The translations under genes were made by a program, and so were the position numbers. Below the pieces are notes generated by a model, which searched no databases, was not told where the DNA came from, and worked only from the letters and a program-made list of their open reading frames with translations. 64,000 nt of DNA, from positions 45,703,714 through 45,767,713 of the forward strand of contig NC_091017.1 in the NCBI RefSeq assembly GCF_041296385.1, given 5' to 3'. The stretch is from Aphelocoma coerulescens. Taxonomy: Eukaryota; Chordata; Aves; Passeriformes; Corvidae. Positions 1 to 14,173 of this stretch are shown here, one piece after another. Positions within the stretch are counted from its first letter, which is position 1, and each line of letters begins with the position of its first letter.

Positions 1-1029
1 GTTGAGTTGAGCAGAATAGCTCCTAAAAAATAAAACCTGGATGCTAGAGATGCTTGATGTTTTAGTTCAGCTTATGGACTTTCTGCCTAGGTGAGTGGAC
101 CTTTGCCCTGCACCTGGCTTTTGAAAATAAGAATTGTAAAAGAATTTTTTAAAAAAGAAGTAAGAGCTATGCACTTCGGTTAGGATGCTCTGTCAGTTAA
201 GGCTCAGAGTCTGCAATTTCACTACAGACAAAACTCCCATTTAAAGCAAAGATGAGCACTGCCTGAACTCAGGATTGAAGAAGGAGCTATTGTGGTCATG
301 CAGTCTGACCCCTGTAAGAACAGGGGACTCCTTTTCATTTAACAATCTGCTTAACAGCATCTGTTAACTTTTTGAAACAACCAAAATGCTTCAAAACATA
401 AAGTGTTTGCTTCAGAAATGTGTGTCAGTCCTAAGGCATAACCATTTTTCTTAAGAAATCTTTCTCTTTTTTAGAAGATAATTACCAGTTTTATATTACA
501 GGCTCTGGTTATTATACTACACTTACAAGAGGGAAAAAAACCCAAATTACAATATTTCAGGCCAGTATTTCTCTTGCTTTCTAATGGATTACTTTTGTTT
601 TTCAAAGCAATGTCCTTTGATTATAGTCTTGCAAAGTTTTAACTTTCACAGTCTGCAGAAGTAGTTGCAACCTCCTGAGTTAGAATACATGTCAACATAA
701 TACATGTTTTGTTTAGAAGTACTAACTTTTTGAGAAAATCTAGGAAAAGCAGATGTCATTTGTGTTTAAAGTTTGCATCTGACATGAAGGCACAGTTCAT
801 CAGGACTCAGAAGGATTTGAAACATCAAAAGTACACCTCCCAATTTATGGATAAAAGGGTCATTATCCATTATATTTACAAAAAGCAAAACACAGACAAA
901 TGGAGAATCCACAGTAGATCACAAGCATAATTTCTATGCATTTAAAAGCATTTATTTTTAAAAGAGTTCTTGGCATGTAGTTTCTTTTCACTGCAGTGTT
1001 TTTCACTACAGATGAATTTATACAGTCTT

Positions 1030-1050
1030 ATTTATATATATGTATATATT
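1030..1050. repeat. TA-rich simple repeat
   Basis: Short imperfect alternation of T and A with one G interruption. Nothing else is visible around it. Confidence 0.5.
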
Positions 1051-2829
1051 TGGAAGACTGTCTATATACATGTATTTCCTTGGGGAAATCTTCACAGTTG
1101 CTACAGTGGTCGACTGTGGTATAAGTAGATAAAGAGAACTGTGTTGGCTATAAATAATTGTTCTTTGTGTGCTATGCAACAGCACTTTTTGGTACTTCCA
1201 TTTGCATGTAGAGTATTAATTAAGAGATAACTGTCACTGCAGGTTGGCTGCAGAAGGCTGCAGGATCCAGCAGAGAGATAAATGCCAATGCCAAGTCATA
1301 CAGGTTGGAGAGCATACTGGAAGTCCATAATGAAAAATTAGTTTAAAATTAAAACTCACTTATTACTAACTTATTGTGTTATATGCAGAGATGAAGAGGT
1401 CCAAAATGCAGTCATTAAGGGTTGTACATACCAGGTGGGAGGGGTTGGGGTTTTTTAGGGGCTTTTTTGGGTCAATCTACATGTGATACACTGGAAATTG
1501 AAATTTTGGGATGTGATCAGTAAACTTGTTAGGAGGGTATAGGTGCCCTTTTTAACAAGAGTGTGTACAGCTTTCAGCGCACTGGGAAGTCCTAGAACAG
1601 ATTGCAAAAAGTCATCTCATCTTGATTCAGAAGGCTTCTAAGTGTCCTTCATGTTTGAAAGTGTTCTGGTTTCTAATTAATTTAGCCAGAAGACATGTTA
1701 TTTCTGACCTTCAAAAATCACTGCCTGTCTCATCCAAGTTTTAAAAGACCCTTAAACTGTTTTATTTCAAAAAACCCAAACAAAAATGAAAACAAAAACC
1801 CAGCAACCTGCCTTGTTGTGACCAGCAAAGTACAAAGTAGAGATATATAGCTATTCTTAGTCATCCATTATGTGTATAACATGTTTTTCCACAGTATGGG
1901 GTATGGGTTTGGGTTTATATGACTTAATAGTGCCATTTAATATAACATTGAATCTTCATTTCTGTGAACTCACCAGCAAAAATCTCATTAATTTCATTAA
2001 AGAGGTATCTCTTTGCAATTTGTAATATAATACCATCTTCTTACTGACACTGAAGTCAGTAAGAATCTCTTTACCACTTCAAAATAAGACTCTCCTTCTG
2101 TGTGTTTGAGATGCAGATAGAGGAATTTTTTGCTTCAGTCTCAGTGACAAGGGCTGCCAACACTGTGAAAAGAAAAACACACTATTCTGCCATAGCTAAA
2201 CAGCCTAAACAGAGCTGTCTACTGTTGTATTGCTTTAAGCAGCCATCAGAAGTTGTATGTAAGTTAGATATAGGATTTATGCAACCTGATTGAGATGAAA
2301 ATAATGGCCCTTCAAATTTTTATAGTGAAATTACTTTTTCAAAGTACGTAACTTGCAAATACAATTTACAATGGAAGTAAATTGATAATGCTAGGATTTT
2401 AGGGACAATCTAGATATATGAACAAGATTTCTGCATTAAAGAAATTCATTTAAACATTGAAAACGACACATTTTTAAGGTTGTGTTTCAGCTGAGGGAAG
2501 TTTTCATTGCTTCATGAATTATAGTCAGAAAAATCTGATTTATAATCAGAATAGAAAATAAACAAGGTTTTTTCTTCTCAGAGTCATTGCCAGAAAAATC
2601 TTTCTGCTTTAAGAGTTTGAATCTGGTGGGAAGATTTTATAAGTGCATGTGTTTTAGGACTCCTCAGAAACTCTGGGTCATCTATTTCAGCCTGCCCACC
2701 CTGAAAGAGCAGGAGATCATCACTACTGCTTCTCTCTCATCCCACTTTTCTCCTAAATACCATGTTCCAGTGATGCCTTTTCCTGGTCTTAAAATCAAGA
2801 ATCAAACATGGTTAGAAGGGAAAAAGGCG

Positions 2830-3180
2830 TTTTACCTCTGTATTTATTTTAAGGATCCTTAGGTGCACATGGCCAGGTCAAATGCACCGAAACGTGCAGC
2901 GCAATGCCCACCCCCAAAAGATCTGGTATATCATTATAGGTCTTACTAATTAGCATATCTATCAAAGATTCCCCAATGAGAGGCTTGAGTTAGCCCCTCC
3001 CCCTGAGGAACCTTCCCCCTGGATGGTTCTATCTTAGTTTACAAAATGTGTGCTGGAGAGAACCTTGGTGTCTGGGGCTTTCTGATCCCTAACTACGAGG
3101 CTTCTAAGATGTTTAGTCTCCCAGCTTAACAGAATAAGTCTAAGAATGTGGGCTAAAAAACACTAATACAAAAAGCTGTA
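2830..3180. mobile_element. Possible old endogenous retrovirus LTR remnant
   Basis: A block whose composition differs from its AT-rich surroundings: C-rich runs (CCCACCCCC, GCCCCTCCCCC), an isolated cluster of CpGs, CCAAT-like CCCCAATGAG near 2972, and AATAAG near 3131. Its wording resembles avian ERV LTRs that I partly recognise. Neither terminal TG/CA nor a target duplication could be fixed, and no internal viral coding sequence is next to it. Orientation is unresolved. It could instead be unique regulatory sequence; a repeat-library search would decide. Confidence 0.35.
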
Positions 3181-3421
3181 AAAAGGTATATAAAAGGAGT
3201 ATAAAAGAAAAGGCAAAAAATCATCATGGCATCACCAAAAGTGTCTAATACTGTTTTCTCTAAAATACATCTAGTGGAGATGCAGTTGATCCAGGCACCC
3301 GTTGTTGTTGAAGCAAAGTGCTTCTCCAGCATGTGATAACCTATAAAGGATGAAAGCTGAGCAGTTGTTGGGTTTATTCTTCGTAATACCATGTAAATAA
3401 GCTTAGATGCTGCAAATTGCT

Positions 3422-3444
3422 ATGTTTGTTTGTTTGTTTGTTTT
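3422..3444. repeat. (GTTT)n microsatellite
   Basis: About five copies of a GTTT unit, followed by a G/T-rich stretch to about 3470. Confidence 0.75.
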
Positions 3445-4889
3445 GGGGGTTTTTTGGGTTTTTTTAGGGGAAGGCAACTTGTACATAACTGTAAACTGTG
3501 AGTTGTGTCCAGGTAGACGTGCCTGAGGCTCTGGGGTTGAAGGCACAGCTCTGCCCTGCTCTGCCCTCAGTCCTTCCCACAATTTGCAGCAGCCCCACTC
3601 TGCTTCCCTGCTCTCGTACCAGTGGTGTAAGCCATCATCAATTGACAGAGGCACAGCCTTAGACTTACTTAAGCCTTAGTATACTGAAATACAGAAATTC
3701 TTATGCATTACTACCAGTCCATTGTTGCAGTCTTCCCCACTGTTTATTTGCTATCTTTTTATGGGTTGCACTTACCATACTTGTCCCTTTGAGCTTTTCC
3801 ATATGTAACATCAGTTCTGCTTCCAGCTTTTAATTTGTGCTATCTTTTAGATGAGTGCTGATCATGGTGGAGAACACTGCATTTTTTGTTAACATAATTA
3901 CCTTGTACATATCTATTTAATGTGTCCATTATTAGCTCAGGTGTATTTCTTTCTTTAATGTTCTCCTTACAAACAATTTTCTTTGTGTTTTGCTTTCTTT
4001 GGGGACTCATATCCTTAGCAAATGTATTCACCTCTTCACTTATTGCGATATTGAATCTGTTCTTACTGGAGTTTGCCTATATTTTGCATTTTCATGTAAG
4101 ATAATTTTTTTTGAAGTACATAAAGATCATTTGGAGTCATATCTTTTCAGTTATGAAAATAACAACAAATTAAAGTGTGTTTTTCCTCATAATTGACCTA
4201 AAACATGAGATTTAAATACTCTTTAAGTCCAGCATATCTGCCTGTGAAAAATAGCTTCTTGTTGAATCAAGTGCACATATAAAAACAAGGACTTTTGCTT
4301 TTTTAAAATACGGGCAAGAAAGTCAAAGCAGAGCAACAGAATGTTTTGCTAGGTGGATATCAAAAGAAGCAGAATGGGGAGAAAATCAAAGGTTGTATTT
4401 TTGTGGGTTTTCTTAGTATGAAATATTCTTAGGGCTGTATGGAAAAAGTTTTGTAATCAATCTAATTGCCTTTTGTCATACTTAATGATTTTTATGATTT
4501 ATAAATGTGTTCATTAAGACTTCAATAAGAGATATTGCAAAATATTTTTAAATTCCTTTCATTCTATGTAAAAAAAGAATTGGAAAGGAATGTGCACATC
4601 ATTTACGATTCCTCTAGAAAGTGTAAGTATTTTTTTTTTTCTTAATGTGTAGCTTATTCTATAAATGGCAGTATAGATAGCTCTCTCTCTTTTCACTTAG
4701 AATCAAAGGGGAGCTCACTGCAAAAATCTGCCACTGCTGGATGAAGTTGTACAGAAATACGTGTCCCAGCTGGTTGGCCTAGGGTTCTTCTGAAAAATTG
4801 GCTCATAATGTAGCTGGCTCCATTTTCTCTGCAGACCATGTAACTTTGTGATGAGAAAGCAACAAAAGGAGGGCAGAGAAGAATAGCCA

Positions 4890-6222
4890 TCCTTTATTGG
4901 ATGAAGGGGGAAAATACAGTGACGAAGGATGAGGAAGACTCTGAGGTAACTTAATGCCTTCTTTGCCTCAGTCTTTAATAGTAAGACCACTTGTCCTCAA
5001 GGTCCCCAGCCCCCTGAGCAGGAAGAGAGGGATAGGGAGCAGAACGAAGCCCCTGTAATCCAAGAAGAAATAGTCAGTGACCTGCTGTGCAGCTTGAACA
5101 CCCACAAGTCTTTGAGGATCAACCCAAGGGTACTGAGGGAGCTGGCAAAAGAGCTCACCAAGTCACTTTAAATCATTTACCAGCAGCCATGGTTAAGCAT
5201 GGATGTCCCAGGGAACTGGAAGTTGGCAAGTGTGATGCTCATCTACAGGAAGGGCCAGAAGGAGGATCCAGGGAACTGCAGACCTGTCAGCCTGACCTCA
5301 GTGCTGGGGAAGGTCATGGAGCAGATCATCATGCAACATGCATGGGACAAACACAGGATGAGGCCCAGCCAGCATGGGTTTACAAAAGGCAGGTTCTGCT
5401 TGACCAACCTGGTCTCCTTCTATGACAAAGTAACTCACTTAGTGGATGAAGGAAAGGCAGTGAATGTTGTCTACCAAGACTTTAGTAAAGTTTTTGATAC
5501 CTTCTCATACAACATTCTCCTGGACAAACTGGCTTCCCATGGTGTGGACAGTTGTATTCTTTGTTGGTATAAAACCTGTCTGGATGGCCAGGACCAGAGA
5601 GTGGTGGTGAATGGAATTGTGTCCAGCTGGTGGCTGGTCAGTAGTTGAGTTTCCCAGGTCTCAGTACTGGGGCTAGTCCTGTTTGAATTTTTTATCAAAT
5701 GATGTGGAGGAGATTGAGTGTGCCCTCAATCAGCTCACAGACAACACCAAGTTGGGGAGGAATGTTGGTCTGCTGGGGGGGAAAAGGTTCCACAGAGGCA
5801 TCTGCACAGGCTGGATCAATGGTCTGAGGCAAATTGTCTGAGTCTTAACAAGGCCAAGTACTGGGTCCTGTACTTGGGTCACAATTCCATGCAATGCTAC
5901 AGGCTGGGAGAAGAGTGGGTGGAAAGCTGTCTGGCAGAAAAGGACCTGGAGGTGCTGGTCAACAGCTGGCTGAACATGAGCTAGCAGTGTGTCAGGAAGG
6001 TCTAGCTTGAATATTAGGAAAAATTTCTTCGCTGAGAGGATGATCAAAACTTGGAACGGGCTGCCCAGGGAAGTGGTTGAGTCTATGTTCCTGGAGGTGT
6101 TTAACAGATATGTGGATGTGGCACTTAGGGACATGGTTTAGTGGTGGACTTGGCAATGCTGAGTTAAAGGTTGGACTCAATGATCTTAAAGTTCTTTTCC
6201 AACATAAATGATTCTATGATTA
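4890..6222 (+). mobile_element. CR1 LINE, 5'-truncated, decayed, with internal deletion
   Basis: CR1 non-LTR retrotransposon in sense orientation. Between about 5199 and 5648 the reverse transcriptase can still be read: the segment leading to RPVSLTSVLGKVMEQ, then the QDFSKVFDT block that corresponds to the first catalytic aspartate motif, then a tryptophan-rich VVVNGIVSSWW stretch. A stop at 5646-5648 breaks the frame. The second catalytic box (near 5735-5760) is degraded: it reads TDN where the family has a DD pair, so the enzyme is dead. Around 5990-6010 the sequence jumps from the domain end straight to the 3' region; compared with the copy near 62000, several hundred bases are missing. 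The 3' end has the usual CR1 terminus (AATGATTCTATGATT, about 6207-6222). The 5' limit near 4890 is approximate. Confidence 0.9.
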
Positions 6223-6737
6223 TAAGACCTGCCTGCCAGAATTAGGTTTATTTATAAAAAGTTGCATAATTTCTTGGTGGTGTTACAGCCCTAATCAACT
6301 GATTTTTGCAGTAGCAGAGATCTATCCCTGCTGAGTGTAGTAGCAGGAGCTTTGCTAATATCCTCGCACTTCCACCCCACACCTGACACATGGTGTTTTC
6401 TGAGCTGAGAAATTCAGTAGGCCAGGGCACCCAAGTGATGCATGTTCCGGATGGCTGCTCATCAGTGCAGTGCAGTGTCAACTAGCCATGTAGCACTGAG
6501 ACAATTAATAGATTTGAATAAATGAGGGAATTTACAAAACAATTAAGGAACCTTGGCCATGACACACTTTCAGGCAACATGGTATTTTGTGTGATTATGA
6601 TTTGTGCAATCAAGGCTCTGTTATGCCTGAAAGTTAACGAGTGTAAATTGAGAAGAAGCATATTGAGAAATGTTGTGTATAAAGTCTAAAGATACTACTA
6701 AGATGCTGATTTGCTTCAGACGGTACATATGCATATG

Positions 6738-6753
6738 TGTATATATATATATG
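6738..6753. repeat. (TA)n microsatellite
   Basis: Run of alternating T and A following CATATGTG. Short, probably polymorphic. Confidence 0.6.
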
Positions 6754-9109
6754 CTTATACATCTGGAACACATTACTGTAGCTCTCCTCTCTAGTAAGAG
6801 AGGTCCAAAGCAAGTAAAAGAGATTTGTTCCAAGATTAAAAAATATATTACAAAAACCCCTACTTTTTTTTTTTATTGGAACTATTAAAAAATGAAATAT
6901 AATGACTAGCTAAATAAATTTGAGTATATAATAAATAATCTATTTAATATTCCATCAAGAAATAACCACAAATTCAGGTTACTGAAGCAAGCAATGTGAA
7001 AAATCAAGGTGTAGCAAGAAAATTTCTTGGCATTTTATCTTGAACTAGAAAATGTGCCCACTCCCTACTTCTAAATTCACAAGTTGAGCCCTGTAAAATG
7101 TCGGTCTCCCATCCTTGTTATTTCCCTGACTATAAACCTTGGGTTTTACACAGAAGTTACTTGACTAATAGTAAGTGCTCACTTTCCTTCCAGGACCAAG
7201 CCTGCATCTTAAATTATAATAATATGTGTTGTGCTTTTCACTTCAAGAAGAGGTAAATGATACGTGGAAGTATTAAGTAAATAGGTTGTGGCGAGGCTGT
7301 CATAGGTTTCTTCCCAGGGAAGCCAATTGGTTAGGCTTAGCAACATGTTTTAGAGATATTTAAAATACCATTATGGGATAAACTGAATATGAAAGAAAAA
7401 TAATAATAATTAGCATGAGTCTAGCAGTGTACATGGGAGGGATGGTAATTCAAGCTACTGGTGCCAGTATGATTTATTGTGTTAAACTTAACATTGAGAA
7501 GTGCAGCACTTCTCCAACATAACTATACAACTAAGTGCCATAAAACCAAATCATTACATTAACGCTGTCTGCATCATTAATTGTTGTCTTCCCTGATGGG
7601 GGAGACATTCAAATTTTTGCCAGGAGAAAAAAGGAGGCGAATGGGACTTCATGCTTCTCAGTCTCCAGATAGGTGTTTATTAATTCTTATCTAAGGAGTA
7701 CAAGCCACTGGCATGGCCTAGACATAGCAGAGAATGCAGCAAAAAGACAACTTACCAAGATCTCACAGCCTTCTAAAAGGTAAATTACCCAATGAAAGCT
7801 TAAAATGCAAGATATTTTCACTTTTTTTCCAATGTCCAACAAGTTCCTAAATCACGTAGACAGGAACTGTGGAATTTTTTATCCAATCGTCCCAAACCAG
7901 TATTGCTGCAAAATATGGAGTTAGTGAAGAAGGAGAAAGAAGCTTTTAACTGCAACTTATCCTCCATTTTGACGTTTTTTACTTCTATCTATTTACTATG
8001 TAAATAGACCTAAAAACTTTAAATTTTTCAACCTGTGATAATCTCACATAGTATTCTATCACCTAATTCACACCGTTGCAGATTCAAATTCTTCCCAGAG
8101 GCTAGGCAAATTTTTCCATGGACAAAGGTCAAAAACAGTACTGTCCAGGGGGGAAAACCTTTCAAAACAGGCAGAGAAATATTCTCTGCATTCTGGGTTC
8201 CCACATTACATGATGAAAAAAAGCCCCTTTTCCTCTAAGTTAAATTTAGATTTATAGTTATGAATGATAACCATGCAGGTTAATCTAATTTTGGTTTTAA
8301 CATAAATTATGTAATAAAGCTTCTTCATAATTCTGGTACATTCCCCACCTACAGGCCACATAACACTTTATTCAAAACTAGTCCAACAGTCTTACTCTGA
8401 GTAAGATCTGTGCTCACTAAAGACTATGAAGAACCCATAAATTCACAGGGTGGATTAGGTAACTCTTTCTCTGCTGCATTCTGGCCTAATTATTGTTTCA
8501 TTGAAAGACTAAATGCATTGTTATGATCTATTGTAAGGCTTTATTTAAATCTGTCTTCCTCCATGATGACTTTAAGATACTTTCAAGATGCAGAAATGGG
8601 ATGTAGTCATTGTGTATGCATGTTTTGAAACAACTTGTGCAGATGGACACAAGTTTGACAGGTGAAACATTTTGATAGGTTTTAAATAGCATATGTGTCT
8701 GAGAAACACTGCTGAAAACTAAAAGTTCTGTCAGAGTAACTCCTGTGGTAGAAATTTACAGCGGTGAGTTTCCCTGTATGTGTGAGCTTGGAAAACTGGT
8801 CCTGTTTGTCTCTGTGCCTGCATATCTGTATTAGTTTCTTTCATTAGTAGATTTTAGACAGGAGTGTCCCACTGAAAGAAGCAATCTTGAAAGAAGCACT
8901 GTTCATTGATATATCAAGTCATGACATTGTGTTATGGATTCTAAAGCACTTAAATTAGTTTATTTCAGGCAATTGTCATATTTTCTTTGTCCATCTTCTT
9001 TTCTTGTTTGAAGTAGATTATTTGCCTTTTGGTGGTACAAGAAATAAATTATTTGTTTTTCATATGATATCTTGACCCATATTTTAAATTCTTTTTATTT
9101 TTTTTATAG

Positions 9110-9319
9110 GTCCTCCCATGCCATCCTCCTCATCTAGTCCATCAGTTACTGAACATTTACACTCCCCTCCTCCATCACCCAATCTCCATGACAACCAGAG
9201 GTGGTTATTAAGTAATAATGCCAGCCAGCCAGTTCAGGACTCTGATACAGATGAGGACTATACTGCCGGCTCATTTCTAGTACAAACCGGTGCTAATCCA
9301 GTATCTGTCCCAGGTCATG
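9110..9319 (+). CDS. TENM3: Teneurin-3 cytoplasmic-domain exon, 70 codons, probably alternative
   Basis: Part of the intracellular tail of teneurin-3, a type II membrane adhesion receptor. The acceptor is a long T-rich tract ending in TATAG at 9105-9109; the donor is CATG|GTAAGA at 9319/9320. Length is 210 nt, with one base borrowed from the previous exon and one left for the next (phase 1-1), so inclusion or skipping keeps the frame and joins cleanly to the exon at 45194. Encoded features, by residue: serine run 6-10, proline motif PPPSP at 20-24, RWLL at 31-34, acidic DSDTDEDY at 44-51. The proline motif is the kind of site through which teneurin tails bind SH3 adaptors such as CAP/ponsin (known for the family; not shown for this exon). 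It corresponds in position and style to an exon of the TENM2 tail. From memory, the standard human TENM3 protein lacks it, hence the 'alternative' call. Confidence 0.85.
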
Positions 9320-12300
9320 GTAAGAAGAGGACACTTTGTCCATAGTTTAAATAACCTTTTATTTTCCATCCTCTTAAGAAATTGTCTAATAAAACTTAAA
9401 TATATCAAAATGACTCTGTATTTTAAACTGGTTTTCCCTTAAATGCTGTAAATTGGTTTGGAGGGGTTTTTTTACTGTAAGATAAGCAAGAGTAGAAAAT
9501 AACTGCTAATATATAAAAGCTCATTGAAGTAATTCAACAGGCAATGCTTATGTGAAGCAATAGCTATTAATGGTTTATTATGAAATGTTATTTTTAGCAA
9601 GTGACTAACCTTTAGTTGTACTTTTTAAAGGGTAGGCTGAAGTTGGTTAAACTGTCATGATATTTAGCTTCAGAATAATGTAAAAGTTGTCTTTTACAAC
9701 CTCATCAAGTTCAGCAGGTTCCAGCCGTTCCTTTCATTTCCTGAGGGAAGGAGAGCAGGATTTTTGTTACTGGATAGGGCACTTGAGACTGAGGAAAAAG
9801 CTCTAAAGGAGGAGAGCTGTGTGATGACAGGAGACAGTGGTTGGCTTCTGAGATGTATGTTTCCATGTTTCTCTTCCTTCCAGCCAGTATCAGTAAGCAA
9901 AAGGAGTGACATACTTGAAACACCAGTGTCTGCTTAAACATCCTGCCCAAAGAAACCCCTTTTTTTGCCTTTTTTCTTTTTGGTTTTTTTTTTTGAGATG
10001 AGAAAATATATTAGCCATTGGTTTACATTTTTGTTGCATGAGATGACTGAACATATGTTCTTGGTGTAGGCAGACTGGAAGAATAATTTTTTTAATTCAC
10101 AGCCCTTCTCAGGTAGATCAGCAAATCTTGAAACAAGCCACTTCACATTCTAAGAACCATTTCTCTCTTTTGATTGTTAAAATTTCACCTACAGATGAAC
10201 CACTAGAGGGAGTTTGGAGAAGTATTTTTCTTCAGATTGCACATCAGCTGGTTGGACAGAATTATTTTGCCAAGCAAAACACTAACTTTGAGCTTCTCTT
10301 CCTAACTTTGAGTGGAATTTTGGTTTTGTGTCTAAAAGGCCAGTCTGCTAAGAGCAGTCATGTATGTGAATTTGACACATTTGGATTAAGATCTTTAAAA
10401 TTAATAATGGTAACTTTATTACTGCATGTTAAACTTGCTCAATATTTAATCTGTAAGGAACTCAAAAAAGTGGTCATGCATTGTCATAATCAGGGCATGT
10501 TACCTTTCTTTTATGTCTAGGAATATGAAATCTGCTAGAAAATATATGCATTATCCAAAAGGTAGCCTGATTTAGTTCAATAAATCCATATATTTAGATT
10601 ACTATGTCCTCCAACCCTTCATCTAGAAATGAAAAATGCAAAGCAAGACAAAACTGCTAAAAATTTTGAATAGTTGGGATGATCTGCTTGCATCTCTTAG
10701 CCTTTTAGGAAGTGAGGAGGTCTTCATCGTTCCTCTAGGCTTTAGTATTTTTGCTGCGACTGAAATTTTGAACAGTTGCTTTGCAGTGAGTTTACCAACC
10801 TTCAGGAATGTTCATTAATCTGTTTCGTCTCAGACTAGCTAAATTAATTTCTCTGAACCCATGTCAAGTCTTGGTCTTTTAGCAGAACAATGTAAGAGGT
10901 GCTTTGATTGCAAGTAGGACAGGACTTAGCACCATGGTATATGTTGAGACGGTTGTTCTTTGTAAGACTTTTGCTAAGCAGGAGGAAACCCCAGCATATT
11001 CTGCAAGTATGTGTTCATTTTCCTTTTCCTTCTCTCTGCCCACTGTTCTCCCCTGTCTCCTTTATCTGCAGATGTCTGATATTCACCCTTCAGTGTATAT
11101 ATGTAGTAGAAGTGTTTGCCGTTCCTGCTGTCAAATGATCTTTCTCTCCACAAGATTAGACTTGTTTTTAGAAATGCTTCAACTTGCTAACCATGTATAC
11201 TGTATATATAGTGATCCCCATAATTTAAGTCAGGCTTGTTGGTTTTCTGCTGGATAAGGAGAAGATCAGAGGTGTTCGGGTAGTGGACTTCCATTTCCAC
11301 AATCGGCTGCAGGATCAGTGTTTATGTTACTGGAGGAAAGATTTCTTTCACTCAACACATACGTGAATATTGCTTGGATTATCTGTCTGATTTGCTTATG
11401 GTTGGCTTCTCATATCATATGCTGATGGCTTGTTGATGGGGAAAAAGTATGTTCTTTGTAAAACAGAGGAAAGCAGAATTTCATAAGTTAGCTACAACTT
11501 TCTTCTACTTGATGATATACACTGCTGTGTAGCATTGCATTCTAGTATGTGGATCTCTCCAAATCTACCCTATCAAGTAAATATCATTTAATTGGGGCCT
11601 TTAGTATGCTATTATTTGATTATTGCATTTTCTTTAGCTAAAATGGTAGTAATGCAGTATGTGTAGCCCTTTAAAAGAGAGAAGGGGTTTTTTTCACCAG
11701 TTTTTTTTTTTTCTCTTGCATCTTCACATAAACTTTCAGTGCTATCTAATCTTAATGGGTTCAAAGTAAGTCTAGTGCCATATTCCAGATGACTTTGTCC
11801 AGTGTTTATGTTGGCGGAGGGTGACGGATCACTGTTGAAGCATTTAGGGATAAAAAAGGTGCTAACTGAAAACAATTGTATTATTGAACTGCTTTCAGTT
11901 ATATTGACTTTATTTGAATAGCAAGTTGAATTAACATCTCCTTAGTCTATTCAAATATCTGATTGTTTTCCTTTAGAATGAGTTCATTTGATCAATGTAG
12001 TTTATTTGATCAGCTCACTCAAAATTTAAAGGTTCTGAATATGTGTGTAGAATTATATTTATCTAAGATGTTGGGTTTGATTAGCTTGTTTTGTTAACCA
12101 ATGGGAATTAGCTTCCTTTTCTGGAATTACCTAAAAGAGAAAAGGGAACCAGTGAAATGAGTTATCAAATGCTTACCACATGAGAAGCTAAGGTCTTCAT
12201 GGAGGTATTACTAGTAGATTTAAAAATTCAGATCAAGTGAGGACTATTGTGAACAGTTTAATAGGAATCATTTAATTTATCTGAAGAGCAGTGTGTTACT

Positions 12301-14173
12301 AAGTCATGAAATTCAGGAGGAGATAAATTTTAGGACCATCAGTCATAACTCTTCTTTTACATAGCATCTCTGATTAATTATACTTCTTCAGAGTACAGCT
12401 CAGTATATGGACTGTTCCAGCAGACAGCCTATTTACCTACTGATATTAAAACAATTTATTTGCTATGGTTTTTGTTTTTTGAAAGAGCAGCAAAATGGTT
12501 TCTAAGAAATGGGGACATCTGAATACATATGCAGGAATTAAACGCTTAAGTGAGAGGGAGAGTAGTGGGAAGTAGGAGCTGAGAGGAAAGGATTCTTGAA
12601 TGTGATTGAGGTGGAGGGTTTCCTTATGTCATTAAGTCTGCTTATAAACAATAGAAGTAATATAGTATCTGTATTTAAGCATCTTAATAAGTTTCTTAAT
12701 CCTCTTCCATGAAAAGTTATAGATTAATCAGAATTTAGAGGGGAATTTATCAAAATTAGTAGTAGATTTTCTTTTAACACAGAATTTAATATAATGAGAA
12801 ATACAGCGCTAAATTATTAGTTTAAGCAGAGAGTATGAAGACAAGATATAGTTAATATTTAATGCTTACTACTGACAATGAAATTGAAGTGTCTGAGTTA
12901 GAAACTCAGGTTTGAGGATTTTTGACACCTAAATTGGAAATATTCTGGGACAACCATAAAATGAAAAATAGAGAAGGATGTATTTCACAGCAGCATTCAT
13001 ATAGTGCATTTGAACATCAAGGTTCTCATGTTTCTTAATAACAGTTTGTGATGATAGTTTATCTAATGGGAAGATCTGAAAAAAATTCAATATAATATAA
13101 ACTGGTTTTCAGTTGTCCTTGATCAAGGATCTGCCAGGTAATGCACAATAAACAAGATTTTGCTCCAGCCACTTGGGAATTGCAGATTGATGGGCTTTTC
13201 AGTTCAAAATGGCTAAGCCTTCCTACAAATTTGGAAATCTAGAGCACAACTCTGAATTTAAACTTGTGAAAGAGAAAAAATAATGTAATAAAGCTGGTTG
13301 AATGAAAACATATTCGAACTCTCTGCATTAGGAGGTCTCATTGTAGGACATGTCACTCTACAGACACCAAATGTGCTGTGGCATAATTCTCCTATAAATT
13401 AAAGACTTTAGTTCATGATGACTCATTAGAATTTGATGGGAGAGCTTATACAAATGTATCTGCCATACAGAAAGTATTGTTTTTATTATCCCACAATGTC
13501 AAGCTGAGGTCAGAACCTTCTGCTTTTGTACAAGTACCTGAGAGAATAGGTACCCAGTGCTCAAGCCTGGCACCAGTAAAGACTGTATATAACACACGTA
13601 CAGAGCATAGGTGTGAATTTTATTAGGTGTTTGTTAGGGTTTTTTTACTCTTCAGATTTTCCCTCCATCTCTCATGTTTTATTTTTCTGCTCAGATACCA
13701 CAATTCTTGTATAACCAGCATAACTAAACAATCTGCCTTACTTCCGCCTTTTTCTTTCCACCAAAATCAAAATGAAATGGAAATGTGATTAGAAATGCAC
13801 ACAGGGATTTGTGTTATAAGTTAGTGGAAGATGCAAGTGACTTTTAAGGCATCTTTTCTTCCCTTGCAGTTCCTGTGAGGGTGGGAAGAGGAAACTGGGA
13901 TTTCCCCCTTCATACCCAACTGGCTTGTGAGAAGGTTGGAAATAACCTATGAATATTGAAAAGGCCCATGGCAAATTAAGTCTTAGCCGATGTGGAAGTA
14001 CCTTGTGTGGCTTTCTGGTAGTCCTGCTTTAGTGTCTACTAAACACTTCCCAGTCCTTATTCCATCTCTGCTTTGCCACAGTTATTCCACAAATGAAACT
14101 GCATGTGCTGGTGAACTAGAACTTGGCAGCCAGGCTGTCACCCTCCATGTAATTTCACAGGAGGAGTTCTTTT

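Larger units (their letters stand above)
1..9109 (+). other. TENM3: TENM3 intron (3' part), upstream of the 70-codon exon
   Basis: AT-rich non-coding sequence that ends in a pyrimidine-rich tract and the acceptor AG at 9108-9109. I see no exon of the expected N-terminal teneurin segment here, so the start codon should lie upstream of the window. Contents: a (TA)-rich run near 1030-1050, a possible LTR remnant at about 2830-3180, a (GTTT)n run at 3422-3444, a CR1 copy at about 4890-6222 and a TA microsatellite at 6738-6753. The remaining stretches hold only short chance reading frames. Intron status is inferred from the orientation of the flanking exons. Confidence 0.8.
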